Shown: positions 32,426 through 42,194 of the stretch, piece by piece
Layout: the number at the start of each line of letters is the position of its first letter
Numbering within the stretch: the first letter of the stretch is position 1
Source: JALZCH01 sp036387135
GTDB lineage: Bacteria > Acidobacteriota > Blastocatellia > Pyrinomonadales > Pyrinomonadaceae
Direction of reading: 5' to 3'
DNA: 64,000 nt
NCBI GenBank assembly: GCA_036387135.1
Contig: DASVUH010000078.1
Location: 1-64,000 of the forward strand
Notes under the pieces: model-generated
Databases searched by the model: none
The model's input: only the letters and a program-made list of their open reading frames with translations
Told to the model about the DNA's origin: nothing
Translations under genes and position numbers: made by a program

Positions 32426-32450
32426 CGGCTCCTGAACAAGAGCCGGTTTT
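32426..32450 (+). terminator. Terminator after the DoxX-like gene
   Basis: CGGCTC/GAGCCG stem (32426-32431/32440-32445) followed by GTTTT. Confidence 0.65.
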
Positions 32451-32486
32451 AGACAATATGCATAGACCAATTTATAATCATCGGAT

Positions 32487-33974
32487 ATGCCGCATCCGCC
32501 GTTTATAATTCTCGACGTAAAATCCAAAATTCCGCTTTATCGCCAGATTTACGAAACAATCCGGCGTTCGATTTTGACCGGCGAATTTTATTCGGGGAAA
32601 CAGTTGCCCGCTTCGCGCCATCTCGCAAAGCAATTGGGCGTGTCGAGAATGACTGTTCTTAACGCTTTCGACCAGCTTCTGGCGGAAGGCTATCTTGAAG
32701 GGAAAACGGGCGCGGGAACTTTCGTCGCGCGGCATCTGCCCGAAGAATTTCTGCAAACTGCGCCCGTCAAGGGGCAAAAAAGCGGCGGAAAAATTTCAGA
32801 TCGCCAGCTAATACTTTCAAGATACGGAAAAAACATTCTGCGCGAAAATCGCACGATTCTGCTGTTTAACCAGACCACGCCGCCCGTTCCTTTCCAGCAC
32901 GGGCTTCCGGCGATAGACCAATTCCCGTTCGATGTCTGGACAAAAATAGCGAACAAAAAATATAGAACGCTTGAGCGTGAAGCGTTCGGCTACGGTCAAC
33001 CCTCTGGCTTTACTCACCTGCGCGAAGCAATATCGGCGCATCTGAAATCGGTTCGGGGCGTAGTCTGCGCGCCGGAACAGGTTATTATCACCGGCGGAGC
33101 GCAGCAGGCGCTGGATTTGATCGGCAGAATTTTTATCGAGCCGAGGTCGAAAGTTTTAATTGAAAATCCGGGCTATTTCGGCGCAAAACAGATACTGCAA
33201 ACTTTTGACGCTAAATTTGTTCCGGTTCCGGTTGATGAAGAAGGTTTCAACTTGAATGCGGTTTTAAGGCAAAGCCGCAATGCGCGCCTCGCTTACGTTA
33301 CGCCGTCGCACCAATTCCCGCTTGGAGCAACGATGAGTTTAGCGCGTCGCTTGCACTTGCTTGAATGGGCGAAAAAAAACGACTGCTGGATCGTCGAAGA
33401 CGATTACGACAGCGAATTTCGCTACGAAGGTCGCCCGCTTCCATCTTTGCAGGGACTCGACCGCGACGGGCGCGTTCTTAATATCGGGACGTTCAGCAAA
33501 ACTCTTTTTCCGGCTCTCAGGCTCGGCTGTGTGGTTGTGCCGACTGATTTGATCGAGACGTTTACGGCGGCTCGTTCGCTTTCCGGCTCGCAATCTCCTT
33601 TAATTGACCAGGCGACGCTTGCCGAATTTATCGCGGAAGGACATTTCGGGCGACATATCCGCCGAATGCGCCGTTTATATGAAGAGAGACAGGAAATTTT
33701 AGTATCGGAGATTGAAAAGCACTTAGCGGGCAAACTCGATGTTAAAAATTCGACTTCGGGAATGCACGTCATCGGCTGGCTGCCCGACGGCGTTGATGAT
33801 AAATACATCGCCAAACAAGCCGCTTTGTCCGGCATTAAAACGGCAGCCCTTTCCGCGCATTCACTCACAAAATGGCAGCGCGGCGGTTTGATTCTCGGCT
33901 ACACGGCAGTCAATGAAAAACAAATCAAAAACGGAGTCAAGCAATTAGCCAAAGTATTGGAAAATTCGTTTTAA
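32487..33974 (+). CDS. MocR/PdxR-type transcriptional regulator (495 aa)
   Basis: Residues 1-75 are a GntR winged helix (IPLYRQIYETIRRSILTGEF, SGKQLPASRHLAKQLGVSRMTVLNAF). Residues about 120-495 are a class-I aminotransferase fold: ITGGAQQALDLIGRIF, SHQFPLGATMSLARR, DDYDSEFRYEG and IGTFSKTLFPALRLG with the PLP lysine. It probably senses PLP or an amine. A second copy lies at 42441-44033 and shares most motifs. Its target promoter is not obvious here; the hydrolase gene next to it is on the other strand. Confidence 0.92.
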   Translation: MPHPPFIILDVKSKIPLYRQIYETIRRSILTGEFYSGKQLPASRHLAKQLGVSRMTVLNAFDQLLAEGYLEGKTGAGTFVARHLPEEFLQTAPVKGQKSGGKISDRQLILSRYGKNILRENRTILLFNQTTPPVPFQHGLPAIDQFPFDVWTKIANKKYRTLEREAFGYGQPSGFTHLREAISAHLKSVRGVVCAPEQVIITGGAQQALDLIGRIFIEPRSKVLIENPGYFGAKQILQTFDAKFVPVPVDEEGFNLNAVLRQSRNARLAYVTPSHQFPLGATMSLARRLHLLEWAKKNDCWIVEDDYDSEFRYEGRPLPSLQGLDRDGRVLNIGTFSKTLFPALRLGCVVVPTDLIETFTAARSLSGSQSPLIDQATLAEFIAEGHFGRHIRRMRRLYEERQEILVSEIEKHLAGKLDVKNSTSGMHVIGWLPDGVDDKYIAKQAALSGIKTAALSAHSLTKWQRGGLILGYTAVNEKQIKNGVKQLAKVLENSF

Positions 33975-34034
33975 AAATAAATCCCTGACTTCAAACACCA
34001 TTTTATTTTCGGAATAAAAATGTCGCTTTCCCGG

Positions 34035-34868
34035 CTATTTTTTAACCGGCGGTTTAAACAAAGTCCGAAAAGCTTTGAGCGCGGCTGGGTGATAAATGGT
34101 CGAATGTTTTTCGTCCGGCATTTTCTCGAAATGCCATTGAACACCGGCAGGCGCGTTTTTGCCTAGAACATCCGCAAATTTCTGCGCGACTCCTTCAACC
34201 GCGTCGCTGCTATTGGCAAAATAAAACGTCTTATTCAGTTTCGGATTCGCTCGCAAACGCTCGGCGGCATCATTAACCAGTTTTTGATTGTTCCAATAAA
34301 GGCTTGGATCAAAGGCGATATAAGTATCAAATAAATCGGGTTCAAGCAGAAAAGTCTCGACTACAAACAAACCGGCAAGCGACTCGCCGACAATCGCCGT
34401 TTCGTCTGTCGTGCGATAGCGCGTTTTTATTTGCGGCATCAACTCATTGCGAATGAACTTTCTAAACGGGGCAGAACCGCCGACACGCTTGGCAATTTTT
34501 TTATCGTTCTCATTTTCGGTCGGACCGGTCATGTCACGTCTGCGCTCTGTATTTTCAATTCCGACCAGCAAAAACGGGCGCATCGTTTCGTTGCCGACCG
34601 ATACCTGAACAAGACCCGCTACGTGCAGAAAATCTTCCGCAATGCCTCCGTCAGGCATATAGAGAACCGGAACGCGGGAGTTCGGAGATTCCTTATAGCC
34701 GGGCGGCAGATAAACATTAATGACTCTTCTCTCACTTAGAATTTTGGAATCAATCGTAAAAGTATCGCCAACGATTAACGGCGAAGTTGTATTTTGAGCA
34801 ATCGCCGTCGCGCAGAATGCGGAAAATACCAGAAGAGTCCAAATAACTGCTTTTTGTAATCCAACCAT
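34035..34868 (-). CDS. Exported esterase of the putative-esterase (EstD/Fes-like) family (277 aa)
   Basis: ATG 34866-34868 (MVGLQKAVIWTLLVFSAFC) with GAGGGAC upstream begins a signal peptide ending AIAQ. VPVLYMPDGGIAEDFLHVAG, the nucleophile elbow GESLAGLFVVETF and a terminal DEKHSTIYHPA histidine region match siderophore/acyl esterases. Exported to the periplasm. The start at 34901 or another upstream ATG adds only unsupported residues. Confidence 0.8.
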   Translation of the reverse strand: MVGLQKAVIWTLLVFSAFCATAIAQNTTSPLIVGDTFTIDSKILSERRVINVYLPPGYKESPNSRVPVLYMPDGGIAEDFLHVAGLVQVSVGNETMRPFLLVGIENTERRRDMTGPTENENDKKIAKRVGGSAPFRKFIRNELMPQIKTRYRTTDETAIVGESLAGLFVVETFLLEPDLFDTYIAFDPSLYWNNQKLVNDAAERLRANPKLNKTFYFANSSDAVEGVAQKFADVLGKNAPAGVQWHFEKMPDEKHSTIYHPAALKAFRTLFKPPVKK

Positions 34869-35257
34869 TTTCTCGTCCCTCATTAAATTGCCGCCAATCA
34901 AATACCCGGAACTCTATACACACTTTCCGGCTGTGCTTCTTCCTCTGCGCTTTAAAGAAAATTGATTAATGCTTTTGATTTTGAATTGATTGATTAGCGG
35001 ATTGATTTAGTTATTTTAATGGAAAATGCTATCTGAACAAGTGCCAATTTTGCCTTTTAAGGTTAGACCAATTCGAGAAGTTAAGACTTTAACCTGGAAC
35101 CTCAACAATAGAGTGGTCTTGAAAGGCAGTTGAAAATTGGCACTTGTTAGATTCTAATTCTCTTTTAAAATAATTATTTAGCTCAATTCATTTGAGAGAA
35201 TAAAGGTAAGTCAGTTGTTTAAACGGTAAGGCGTAAATCGAAAATAAAAAGCAAATT
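34869..35257. other. Gene-free region with a foldback repeat
   Basis: Holds the 113-bp inverted-repeat element described at 35036-35148. No gene supported. Confidence 0.6.
35036..35148. repeat. Foldback (MITE-like) repeat, copy 1
   Basis: 16-bp perfect terminal inverted repeats AACAAGTGCCAATTTT (35036-35051) and its complement (35133-35148), with further inner pairing (GCCTTT.../...AAAGGC). The same ends occur at 40004-40018/40121-40133, and single arms at 19343-19357 and 44831-44842. Confidence 0.75.
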
Positions 35258-36073
35258 ATGATTACTCAAACGGAAAAGGCAAAAGCATTCAAGGCACTGC
35301 ACGAACGGGCGGGCGCATTCGTTATTCCTAACCCCTGGGATTCGGGTTCGGCGCGGCTGCTTTCGGGTTTGGGATTTGAAGCGCTGGCGACGACGAGCGG
35401 CGGTTTTGCTCAAACTCTCGGACGCATTGACGGAGAGGCTACTCTCGACGAAACAATCGAACACTGCCGCCTTCTCTGCGCTTCAACAGATTTACCCGTC
35501 AGCGCGGATTTGGAAAATTGTTTTGCCGACGAGCCGGAAAAAGCTGCGGCGACAATTCTGCTGGCGGCGCAGGCAGGCGTGGTCGGCTGTTCAATCGAAG
35601 ATTACACGAAGAATCCGGCAAATCCGATTTACGAATTCGATTTAGCGGTCGAGCGCGTTCACGCCGCTGCGGAAGCGGCGCACTCGCTTGATTTTCCTTT
35701 TACGCTGACTGCCAGAGCCGAAAATCTGCTTCACGGCAGAAATGATCTCGACGATACGATTCACCGGCTACAGGCGTTTGAAGCGGCAGGTGCGGATGTA
35801 CTTTACGCGCCTGCTCTTAAAACAATTGAAGAAGTTCGGATGGTAACGGGCGCGTTAAATAAACCGGTTAATGTTCTCGCGCCGTCTATCAAAGATGCGA
35901 CCGTCGCTGAGCTTGCCGACGCGGGCGCGAAACGCATCAGCGTCGGCGGAGCATTGGCGCGCGCAGCATTAAGCACTATGATTCGCGCCGGATTGGAAAT
36001 GATAAATAAAGGCAGCTTCGAGTGGACAAAAAATTCGGTATCGAGCGGCGACGTGCGAAAATTGTTGAGCTGA
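35258..36073 (+). CDS. Isocitrate lyase/PEP-mutase-family protein (271 aa)
   Basis: AFVIPNPWDSGSARLLSGLGFEA, ATTSGGFAQTLGR, PVSADLENCFADEP (metal-binding Asp/Glu), GVVGCSIEDYTKNP and FTLTARAENLLHGRNDLDDT are the superfamily blocks. The KxxCG lyase motif is not seen, so it may be a phosphonopyruvate-hydrolase-like or unassigned member that cleaves a small 2-oxo acid. ATG 35258 has no strong ribosome site. Cytoplasmic. Confidence 0.85.
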   Translation: MITQTEKAKAFKALHERAGAFVIPNPWDSGSARLLSGLGFEALATTSGGFAQTLGRIDGEATLDETIEHCRLLCASTDLPVSADLENCFADEPEKAAATILLAAQAGVVGCSIEDYTKNPANPIYEFDLAVERVHAAAEAAHSLDFPFTLTARAENLLHGRNDLDDTIHRLQAFEAAGADVLYAPALKTIEEVRMVTGALNKPVNVLAPSIKDATVAELADAGAKRISVGGALARAALSTMIRAGLEMINKGSFEWTKNSVSSGDVRKLLS

Positions 36074-36316
36074 CCGAACGGCACAGCTTTTTATTTCAGG
36101 GAAAGCGAAAAATAATGCGCTTCGATAATCATTCGTTTGTTCAGGTAAAATCGGTGCGCCGAAATTCTTTCGACGTGCGAAACTGATTTGATTTGTTCAC
36201 ATCTGAAGCGATATGCGGTCTAAGTTCAGCCGTTACCGGATAACAGTTTTGAATTTCTTCATCGGTTCGAGCCAGATTTATTTTTCTATAGACCGGCATA
36301 ATCGGCTTTAGGATTT

Positions 36317-36853
36317 TTAATTCAAACTATTTTTAACACGCGGCTGAAGATAATTCTCTTCGATAATTTTAAGATGATGAATCTGATGACCGATGATGGC
36401 AAACCCCAAAGCCAGAATTGATATTTCGTGTTTCCAGTTTGTTCCCCTGTCGAGCAGCGTTTCTTCGTCGAAACTATCAAACAGCGCTTTGGAAGCATTG
36501 CGGACAGCTTTTAATTCCGCAATCAAACCGTCAATCGAACGCTTTTCGGCATTCATGTTTGCCGCCATACGGTCTTGGTCAACGCTCTGCGGAATTGAAC
36601 CTTCGCGTCTGGCAAAGAGCATTGCGCGGTAGGACAAAATCCGCTCCCAGTCAATGACGTGCTGCAAGATTTCTTTCGCCGTCCATTTACCCGTAGCGTT
36701 TTCGTTTTCGCTTATTTTCTCCAAAAGATTCGCGTCTAAATCATCCAACTGCCTGATACTGTCGTCGAAAGCCTTTGCGAGTTCGACATCAGCCACAAGA
36801 TTAATGTAGCGGTCGTAATAATCGGGCATTGGGTTTATGTCTGATTTTTTCAT
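36317..36853 (-). CDS. DinB-family protein (178 aa)
   Basis: Four-helix DinB fold: EILQHVIDWERILSYRAMLF with a metal histidine, and GFAIIGHQIHHLKIIEENYL with two more. Such proteins bind a divalent metal and often act as thiol-dependent transferases or hydrolases. DNA-damage induction of the founding member is not implied here. A related DinB protein is at 44129-44593. Confidence 0.8.
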   Translation of the reverse strand: MKKSDINPMPDYYDRYINLVADVELAKAFDDSIRQLDDLDANLLEKISENENATGKWTAKEILQHVIDWERILSYRAMLFARREGSIPQSVDQDRMAANMNAEKRSIDGLIAELKAVRNASKALFDSFDEETLLDRGTNWKHEISILALGFAIIGHQIHHLKIIEENYLQPRVKNSLN

Positions 36854-36937
36854 CCTTTTTTTTACTAATTGTGCGGCTCAAAGAGTTTTAATTTCGGATT
36901 TTTATTTTTTCTTCTCGCCTCTGGCTGACAATAACGC

Positions 36938-37492
36938 CTAACATTCGATTTGCCAAAAATTCGGATAGCTTGTAACAAAGCCTGTTTCGTTGACTTTAAG
37001 ATCGGCGACGAATCTTCCTCCGGCGCTTTCGTAACGATAAGTCGTCGCGTCAATTCGGTAATAGCTTTGTTCGAGCGCCTCGATTTGAAAGCTCGGAAAC
37101 TTGAGCCACGCCGCCCGGACTTCGGCTTTCTCTCCGACATTAAGATTTAAGCGGCGAATCGGAAGCGTATTCGTGAGCGGGCTGAAATTTAAATCGAGGT
37201 CAATGCAATCAGCCGCTTGAGCGCATTCTTGACCGTTTATCCGCCAACGGCGATTCTGCTCAACTGATATTTCAATTTCGATTTCCTTTTCTCCAGCCCA
37301 GCCCGAAACTCGCCCCGATAAAGTCTCCCATTCGGAATTGCATTTTAGCCGGTAATCGAGACGACAAGGCTTTTTGTCTTGAACAAAAATCGCAGTTCCG
37401 TTCAAGTGCCAGCAGAAATTATCGAAAAACAGCCGTGCAAATTCGTGTCCCGGTATATCCAATCGTCGCCAGAGGACGAATTTTTCTAACAT
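36938..37492 (-). CDS. Putative glycolipid-binding-domain protein (184 aa)
   Basis: VLWRRLDIPGHEFARLFF, GTAIFVQDKKPCRLDYRLKC, GEKEIEIEISVEQNRRWRINGQECA and FQIEALEQSYYRIDATTYRYES are the blocks of the PF06475-type family (glycolipid binding in Mycobacterium-like proteins). Cytoplasmic, without signal. Likely single gene after 37510; function inferred from family only. Confidence 0.75.
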   Translation of the reverse strand: MLEKFVLWRRLDIPGHEFARLFFDNFCWHLNGTAIFVQDKKPCRLDYRLKCNSEWETLSGRVSGWAGEKEIEIEISVEQNRRWRINGQECAQAADCIDLDLNFSPLTNTLPIRRLNLNVGEKAEVRAAWLKFPSFQIEALEQSYYRIDATTYRYESAGGRFVADLKVNETGFVTSYPNFWQIEC

Positions 37493-37509
37493 TGTTTCCC
37501 CAAAACCGT

Positions 37510-38373
37510 TTACGGATTGGATTTTATTGCCTGCCTGGTCAACCCTTGAGCTTCGAGCCAGTAATAGAACTCGTCAATCCAATGGTCGCTCGTGGTGCCT
37601 TGTTTTTTTACGCCGAAACCGTGACCGCCCGAACTGTAAATGTGAACTTCAGGTTTGTGACCGGCAGTTTTTAACGCGTCATAAAATCTATTAATCGCAG
37701 GACTCGCTAAATCATCGTCCTGCGCCCACGCCATAAAAATCGGCGGAAGTTTCGCAGGAATTTCCGGCATCTTGCCGAACGGAGCGCCGTAAATCGGCGC
37801 TACAAAGTTCGGGCGAGCTGCGGCGTCCTGCTGAAGCAAAGCTCCGCTTGCGACCATCCCTCCCGCCGAAAAACCCATAAAACCGATTCTATCGGGTGAG
37901 ACATTCCATTCCGCCGCGTGCCGGCGAACTACCTTAAGAGCTTGGATTCCGTCGGCGATGCCGTATTTACAGGCTTCGTCCATATTTATATTCTTCGGCG
38001 CGCCTTCCTCTTTCTTTTCTATAATCCGGTATTTAAGCACGAAAGCGGCGATGCCTTTGCTTTGCAGCCAGCGCGCCGCGTCGCCTTCCTGACTAATGGC
38101 GAGCGCCACGCAATATCCGCCAGGCGCAATAATAACGCCCGTTCCCGTCGCCTTGCTTTTTTCCGGCAGGTAAGCTGTCAGAGTCGGCGTAACGACATTC
38201 AAAACAACTGTTCCGACAGGAGTGTTTTCGATAACTTTTTCCTTCTGTGTCCAATTTTCCGTGCCCGGAGGCGCGCCCGACCAAATATTAACGACTTGCT
38301 GCGAATTGGCTGAACAAGCCATCAGAAACGTAAAGGCGATAGCGCCCAAGGTATATACTGCGTTTCGTATCAT
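37510..38373 (-). CDS. Exported alpha/beta hydrolase, acetyl-esterase-like (287 aa)
   Basis: A lipoprotein-type signal (FTFLMACSAN) follows ATG 38371-38373; a Met seven codons upstream is an alternative. VIIAPGGYCVALAIS (HGG-like oxyanion), GFMGFSAGGMVASG (nucleophile), ARDD-like acid WAQDDDL and GHGFGVKKQG (His) match BD-FAE/xylan-acetylesterase-type enzymes. Likely cleaves an acyl ester outside the cytoplasm; substrate unknown. Confidence 0.82.
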   Translation of the reverse strand: MIRNAVYTLGAIAFTFLMACSANSQQVVNIWSGAPPGTENWTQKEKVIENTPVGTVVLNVVTPTLTAYLPEKSKATGTGVIIAPGGYCVALAISQEGDAARWLQSKGIAAFVLKYRIIEKKEEGAPKNINMDEACKYGIADGIQALKVVRRHAAEWNVSPDRIGFMGFSAGGMVASGALLQQDAAARPNFVAPIYGAPFGKMPEIPAKLPPIFMAWAQDDDLASPAINRFYDALKTAGHKPEVHIYSSGGHGFGVKKQGTTSDHWIDEFYYWLEAQGLTRQAIKSNP

Positions 38374-38468
38374 ATTCTCTGTTTCTCGTATCATATTTTT
38401 GACGTTTGATTCGCCTTCGGTTTCTTACTTTTAAAAAACAGCAACTAAAACCCGAATTAGCCGTAACT

Positions 38469-39314
38469 TTATTTTTTCAGCATTTGCTTGCCGCGATAGG
38501 TCATCGTTTCGCCCGGCTTCATTTCGTAAAAAGGTATTTTTAGCCGTTTAAGTTCGGCGGCGAAGCCGTCGGCGTTCGCACTGATGCCGGGAAAAGTTGC
38601 GTAATGCTGCGGAATCGCCAGACGCGCGCCGACCGATTGCGCGGCTTTTGCAGCCATTCGCGGCTCCATTCCGAAATGTCCACCGATGTTAAGGAGCGCT
38701 ACATCAACCTTGTATTGCTCGCCGATAGTTTCCATATCTTTGAAATACGCCGTGTCGCCCGAATGATAAATGGTCGGACCGTCTTTGATTATCACAACGA
38801 AGCCAGCCGGATTTCCGCCGTAAGCACGTTCTGCTTCGGTAGCAGTGGCTTTCGGATTAAAAACACTGCTCGAATGAACAGCCGGAGTCATCGCTACGGT
38901 TACTTCGCCGTCGGCGATGTTTATTTCGCCGCCGATGCCCATAATCGCGTCCGTCTGAGCCTGCTTTTCGGGAAAGTCAGCCAGCTTGACTAAGTTTCCG
39001 GCAAGCTCCGGGTTGCAAATCAAAGCCGCGCCGGTCTTTTTCGCAATCTCAACCGCGTCGCCCAAGTGATCGCGGTGTCCGTGCGTGAGAAGAATGTAGT
39101 CAACTTTCGGGACGGCGGTTAAAGAGTCTTTGCCGTCTTTGGCTTCCGGGTTCAAAGGATTATTGAGCCACGGGTCAATCAATAAAACTTTGCCTTTCGG
39201 CGTCGTAATCGAAAAAGCCGCGTGTCCGAACCACTTTATTTTAGTCTCCTGCGCCGAAACCTGGTAAACAGTCCCGAGCATAAATAAAACTGTCAGAAAT
39301 CCGAATAAGTTCAT
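38469..39314 (-). CDS. Exported metallo-beta-lactamase-fold hydrolase, UlaG-like (281 aa)
   Basis: ATG 39312-39314 with GAGGAGAT upstream begins a signal peptide (VLFMLGTVYQVSAQ). Metal motif LTHGHRDHLGD, later AVHSSSVF, YHSGDTAYFKD and AIPQHYATFPG histidines complete a binuclear metal site, as in UPF0173/UlaG-like hydrolases. Exported, unlike most members. Substrate unknown. Confidence 0.85.
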   Translation of the reverse strand: MNLFGFLTVLFMLGTVYQVSAQETKIKWFGHAAFSITTPKGKVLLIDPWLNNPLNPEAKDGKDSLTAVPKVDYILLTHGHRDHLGDAVEIAKKTGAALICNPELAGNLVKLADFPEKQAQTDAIMGIGGEINIADGEVTVAMTPAVHSSSVFNPKATATEAERAYGGNPAGFVVIIKDGPTIYHSGDTAYFKDMETIGEQYKVDVALLNIGGHFGMEPRMAAKAAQSVGARLAIPQHYATFPGISANADGFAAELKRLKIPFYEMKPGETMTYRGKQMLKK

Positions 39315-39371
39315 ACTTATCTCCTCAAAAAATCACCAGCCGTGTTTTTATTTTTATTTCCGTAAATTCTT

Positions 39372-39848
39372 TCAATTCTTCCTGATATTATCGGGAGCGT
39401 GATCCGCCGAGAGATTCAACTCGATATTGTGTTCAAGAAATGCCTTTAATCCGCTTAGCAAAAACGTAAAACCTCCTTGCGAATTAAGGGCTGTTTGGAC
39501 GACTTCATCGCCATCTCCGCTAAAGCCGGATTCCGTAATCGTAACGAATGTCGTGTCGTCCGCTCGCGGAGAAAAAAGCCATTCGACCGCCGTCGGATTG
39601 CCGCCCGACGATGACCACTCGATGAGTATTCGTTTATTCGCCTCGATTGCTTTAACGCTGATTTCTGCGGAAACCCCGAACATTTCCCAATCCCATCGAA
39701 TCTGCTTGCCGGAATCTAACCGCCCGCTGCCTTTCGTGAACCAGAATCTGGATGTGACGGCAGGGTTAATAAAAGCCTCAAACACTTCGGCGACCGGTTT
39801 GCGAATTAGCATTTCCGCTTTGGCTACCGGAATATGTTCAAGTTTCAT
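39372..39848 (-). CDS. SRPBCC/AHSA1-type domain protein (158 aa)
   Basis: ATG 39846-39848 with GGAGATT upstream; a Met four codons upstream lacks one. MLIRKPVAEVFEAFINPAVTSRFWF, KQIRWDWEMFGV, ILIEWSSSGG and TESGFSGDGDEVVQ give the START/Bet v 1-like ligand cavity of AHSA1 proteins. Cytoplasmic; ligand unknown. Confidence 0.8.
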   Translation of the reverse strand: MKLEHIPVAKAEMLIRKPVAEVFEAFINPAVTSRFWFTKGSGRLDSGKQIRWDWEMFGVSAEISVKAIEANKRILIEWSSSGGNPTAVEWLFSPRADDTTFVTITESGFSGDGDEVVQTALNSQGGFTFLLSGLKAFLEHNIELNLSADHAPDNIRKN

Positions 39849-40003
39849 AGCAATCTCCATTCTTTTACGCGAGCATATCGGGTGAGGTAACGCGGGACAA
39901 AATCAGCCGTACGCAACGTGAGAAAAACGAAAACCGCGTTAACAAAGTCGCAGTTAACGAAACTGCCAGCAAATTTCCCATTCTAAAAGAGTTGAGAAAT
40001 GAC

Positions 40004-40133
40004 ACAAGTGCCAATTTTAAAGTAAGGTTACAGTCCAATTGACAAAGGCGATTGATAATTATTTGAAAGGAACATTCCGGCTAACTTCGTTTCATCAAAT
40101 CGGACTAGAGTCCTGATTAGAAATTGGCTCTTG
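40004..40133. repeat. Foldback (MITE-like) repeat, copy 2
   Basis: ACAAGTGCCAATTTT (40004-40018) and AAATTGGCTCTTG (40121-40133) are imperfect inverted ends. The interior shares AAGGTTA...CC with copy 1. It ends 35 bp before the next gene's start. Confidence 0.6.
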
Positions 40134-40168
40134 AATTGATTTTAAGCTCTGGTATATTTCAAAAATTT

Positions 40169-41419
40169 ATGTCGCAAATTGTTGAAAAAATTTATCGCCG
40201 TATTGATTCCGTAGATTTCCTGCGCGGACTGGTAATGGTCATAATGCTGATAGACCACGCGCGCGAATACGTTCACGCGGACGCTTTTCGTTTCACCCCG
40301 ACCGATTTAACCAAAACGAACGCCGTATTGTTCTTTACGCGCTGGATTACGCATTTCTGCGCGCCGACGTTTGTTTTTCTCGCCGGAACGAGCATTTATC
40401 TGCAAAAAATGCGCGGCAAATCTACGGCTGAATTATCGAAATTTTTGCTCACGCGCGGGCTGTGGCTGATTGTGCTGGAATTTACCGTCGTCAGGTTCAG
40501 CCTGTTTTTCAATTTTGATTACAGCTTTTTCGGTCTGGCGGAAGTGATTTGGATTTTCGGCGTTTCGATGATCGTTCTCGCTGCGCTCATCCACTTGCCG
40601 GCTCGCGTCGTTGCCGCTCTCGGAATCGCCGCGATTGCCTTGCACAATTTGTTAGACCGATTCACTGTTCCGCCAGCCGTCTCGATGGCTGGAACGCCCG
40701 CGCCGGACGCCTTGCAAAAGTTGTGGCTGTTCCTGCACCAGCCGGGATTCGTGCCGCTCGCGCCGAATGTAAAAATGTTTGTCGCATATCCTTTAATTCC
40801 CTGGGTCGGTGTAATGGCTGCCGGCTACGCGCTCGGCGTGGTTTATACCTGGGAAGCGGAGCGCCGCCGAAAATTTCTGCTCAAACTCGGACTCATACTG
40901 ACAGCTCTTTTCGTGATGATTCGCGCGACGAATCTCTACGGCGACCCGGAAATCTGGACTGCGCAGCCAAGCCCGCTATTTACCGTTCTTTCGTTTCTTA
41001 ATACGACAAAGTATCCTGCGTCCCTGCTGTTTCTGCTGATGACGCTTGGACCGGCGCTGATGATTCTGTCATTGACTGATAAAATAAACGCTCCAAACGC
41101 CCCAAACGAGCAAGGCGAAAACGGCTTTTTGAGCCGCATATTGATCACGTTCGGGCGCGTGCCGCTTTTCTACTTCATTCTGCAAATGTTTGTCGCGCAC
41201 CTTTTCGGAATTCTGCTGAGCCTTTTGGCAGGTAAAAGCATCGGCTTTTATTTCCTGAATTTCCCGAATTCATCTACCGACGCGCCGCCGGACGCAGGAT
41301 TTCCGTTGTGGGTGGTTTACGCGACGTGGCTTGCCGGATTAATCGTTCTCTACCCGCTCTGCCGCTGGTACGGCAAAATCAAAGAAGGCAGGCGAGGTTT
41401 TCCATTCAGCTATCTTTAA
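40169..41419 (+). CDS. DUF1624/heparan-alpha-glucosaminide-acetyltransferase-like membrane protein (416 aa)
   Basis: I use ATG 40169 (MSQIVEKIYRRIDSVDFLRG) because the upstream part of the frame is foldback repeat. Block SVDFLRGLVMVIMLIDHARE with the conserved His, FTRWITHFCAPTFVFLAG, then ten or so hydrophobic helices to LPLCRWYG. Probably an inner-membrane acyltransferase-like protein. Substrate unknown. Confidence 0.82.
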   Translation: MSQIVEKIYRRIDSVDFLRGLVMVIMLIDHAREYVHADAFRFTPTDLTKTNAVLFFTRWITHFCAPTFVFLAGTSIYLQKMRGKSTAELSKFLLTRGLWLIVLEFTVVRFSLFFNFDYSFFGLAEVIWIFGVSMIVLAALIHLPARVVAALGIAAIALHNLLDRFTVPPAVSMAGTPAPDALQKLWLFLHQPGFVPLAPNVKMFVAYPLIPWVGVMAAGYALGVVYTWEAERRRKFLLKLGLILTALFVMIRATNLYGDPEIWTAQPSPLFTVLSFLNTTKYPASLLFLLMTLGPALMILSLTDKINAPNAPNEQGENGFLSRILITFGRVPLFYFILQMFVAHLFGILLSLLAGKSIGFYFLNFPNSSTDAPPDAGFPLWVVYATWLAGLIVLYPLCRWYGKIKEGRRGFPFSYL

Positions 41420-41534
41420 ATTGCAGTTGGCGGGCGGGCTACAGTTTAAAATGTTTTTGAAGCGCCGCTTTCAGCCAACCTTCGTTATCTGCCGGTATTC
41501 ATAAAATAAATTCGGTTTTGTTAAGTTCGCGCAG

Positions 41535-42194
41535 CTATCGGCGTTGATAATCTGATATATAATGCGCCGGAGTAACTTCCTGGTTCATCTGCGGATCCGG
41601 CAATGGTTTGCCGGCTTTTATTTCAAGCGGAATCACGCCCGCCCAAACGTCGAGTGCATAATCTTCCAAATCGTCAACCGGATTGCCCGTGCGTATTTTC
41701 GCCGACGCTTCCGTCAGAGGCAGAGATAAAACCGTTGTTGCTTTTAATTCATTTGTCGTCGGAAGCCGAACCTCCCGCCAGCGACCGGGAACAATATGTT
41801 CGGTAAAGAGGCGAAGGGCTTCGATTTTTTCGTTTTCATCTTTGATGATTTTCGCTGCGCCGAAAGCGACGACGGAACGATAGTTCATCGAATGGTGAAA
41901 CGCCGAGCGCGCCAAAACCAGACCGTCAATCAAAGTCACGGTCACGCAAACTTCGATTTCTTCCGCCATCGCTCGCATCATCCGGCTCGCGCTTGATCCG
42001 TGAATCAAAAGCTCGCCGCCACGTCTGGCGTAGCCGGTCGGAATGACGAAAGTTTGCCCGTCCGCGCCTTTAAAACCGACGTGGGCGATGAAACCTTCAT
42101 CCAGGATTTTATAGATTGTTTCAACGTCGTATGAGCCGCGTTTAGGAATGCGGCGTAATTTGGTTTTGCCGGTTACGGCTAATTGTTCGCTCAC
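41535..42194 (-). CDS. Pyridoxamine-5'-phosphate-oxidase-like flavoprotein (219 aa)
   Basis: I prefer GTG 42192-42194 (VSEQLAVTGKTKLRR) with GGGAG upstream; ATG 42213-42215 is an alternative. KRGSYDVETIYKILDEGFIAHVGF, FVIPTGYARRGGELLIHGSSASRMMR and FHHSMNYRSVVAFGAAK are the FMN split-barrel blocks, as in NimA-like and PNPOx-family proteins. It is divergent from a MocR/PdxR-type gene, which fits regulation of vitamin B6-type chemistry. Confidence 0.82.
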   Translation of the reverse strand: MSEQLAVTGKTKLRRIPKRGSYDVETIYKILDEGFIAHVGFKGADGQTFVIPTGYARRGGELLIHGSSASRMMRAMAEEIEVCVTVTLIDGLVLARSAFHHSMNYRSVVAFGAAKIIKDENEKIEALRLFTEHIVPGRWREVRLPTTNELKATTVLSLPLTEASAKIRTGNPVDDLEDYALDVWAGVIPLEIKAGKPLPDPQMNQEVTPAHYISDYQRR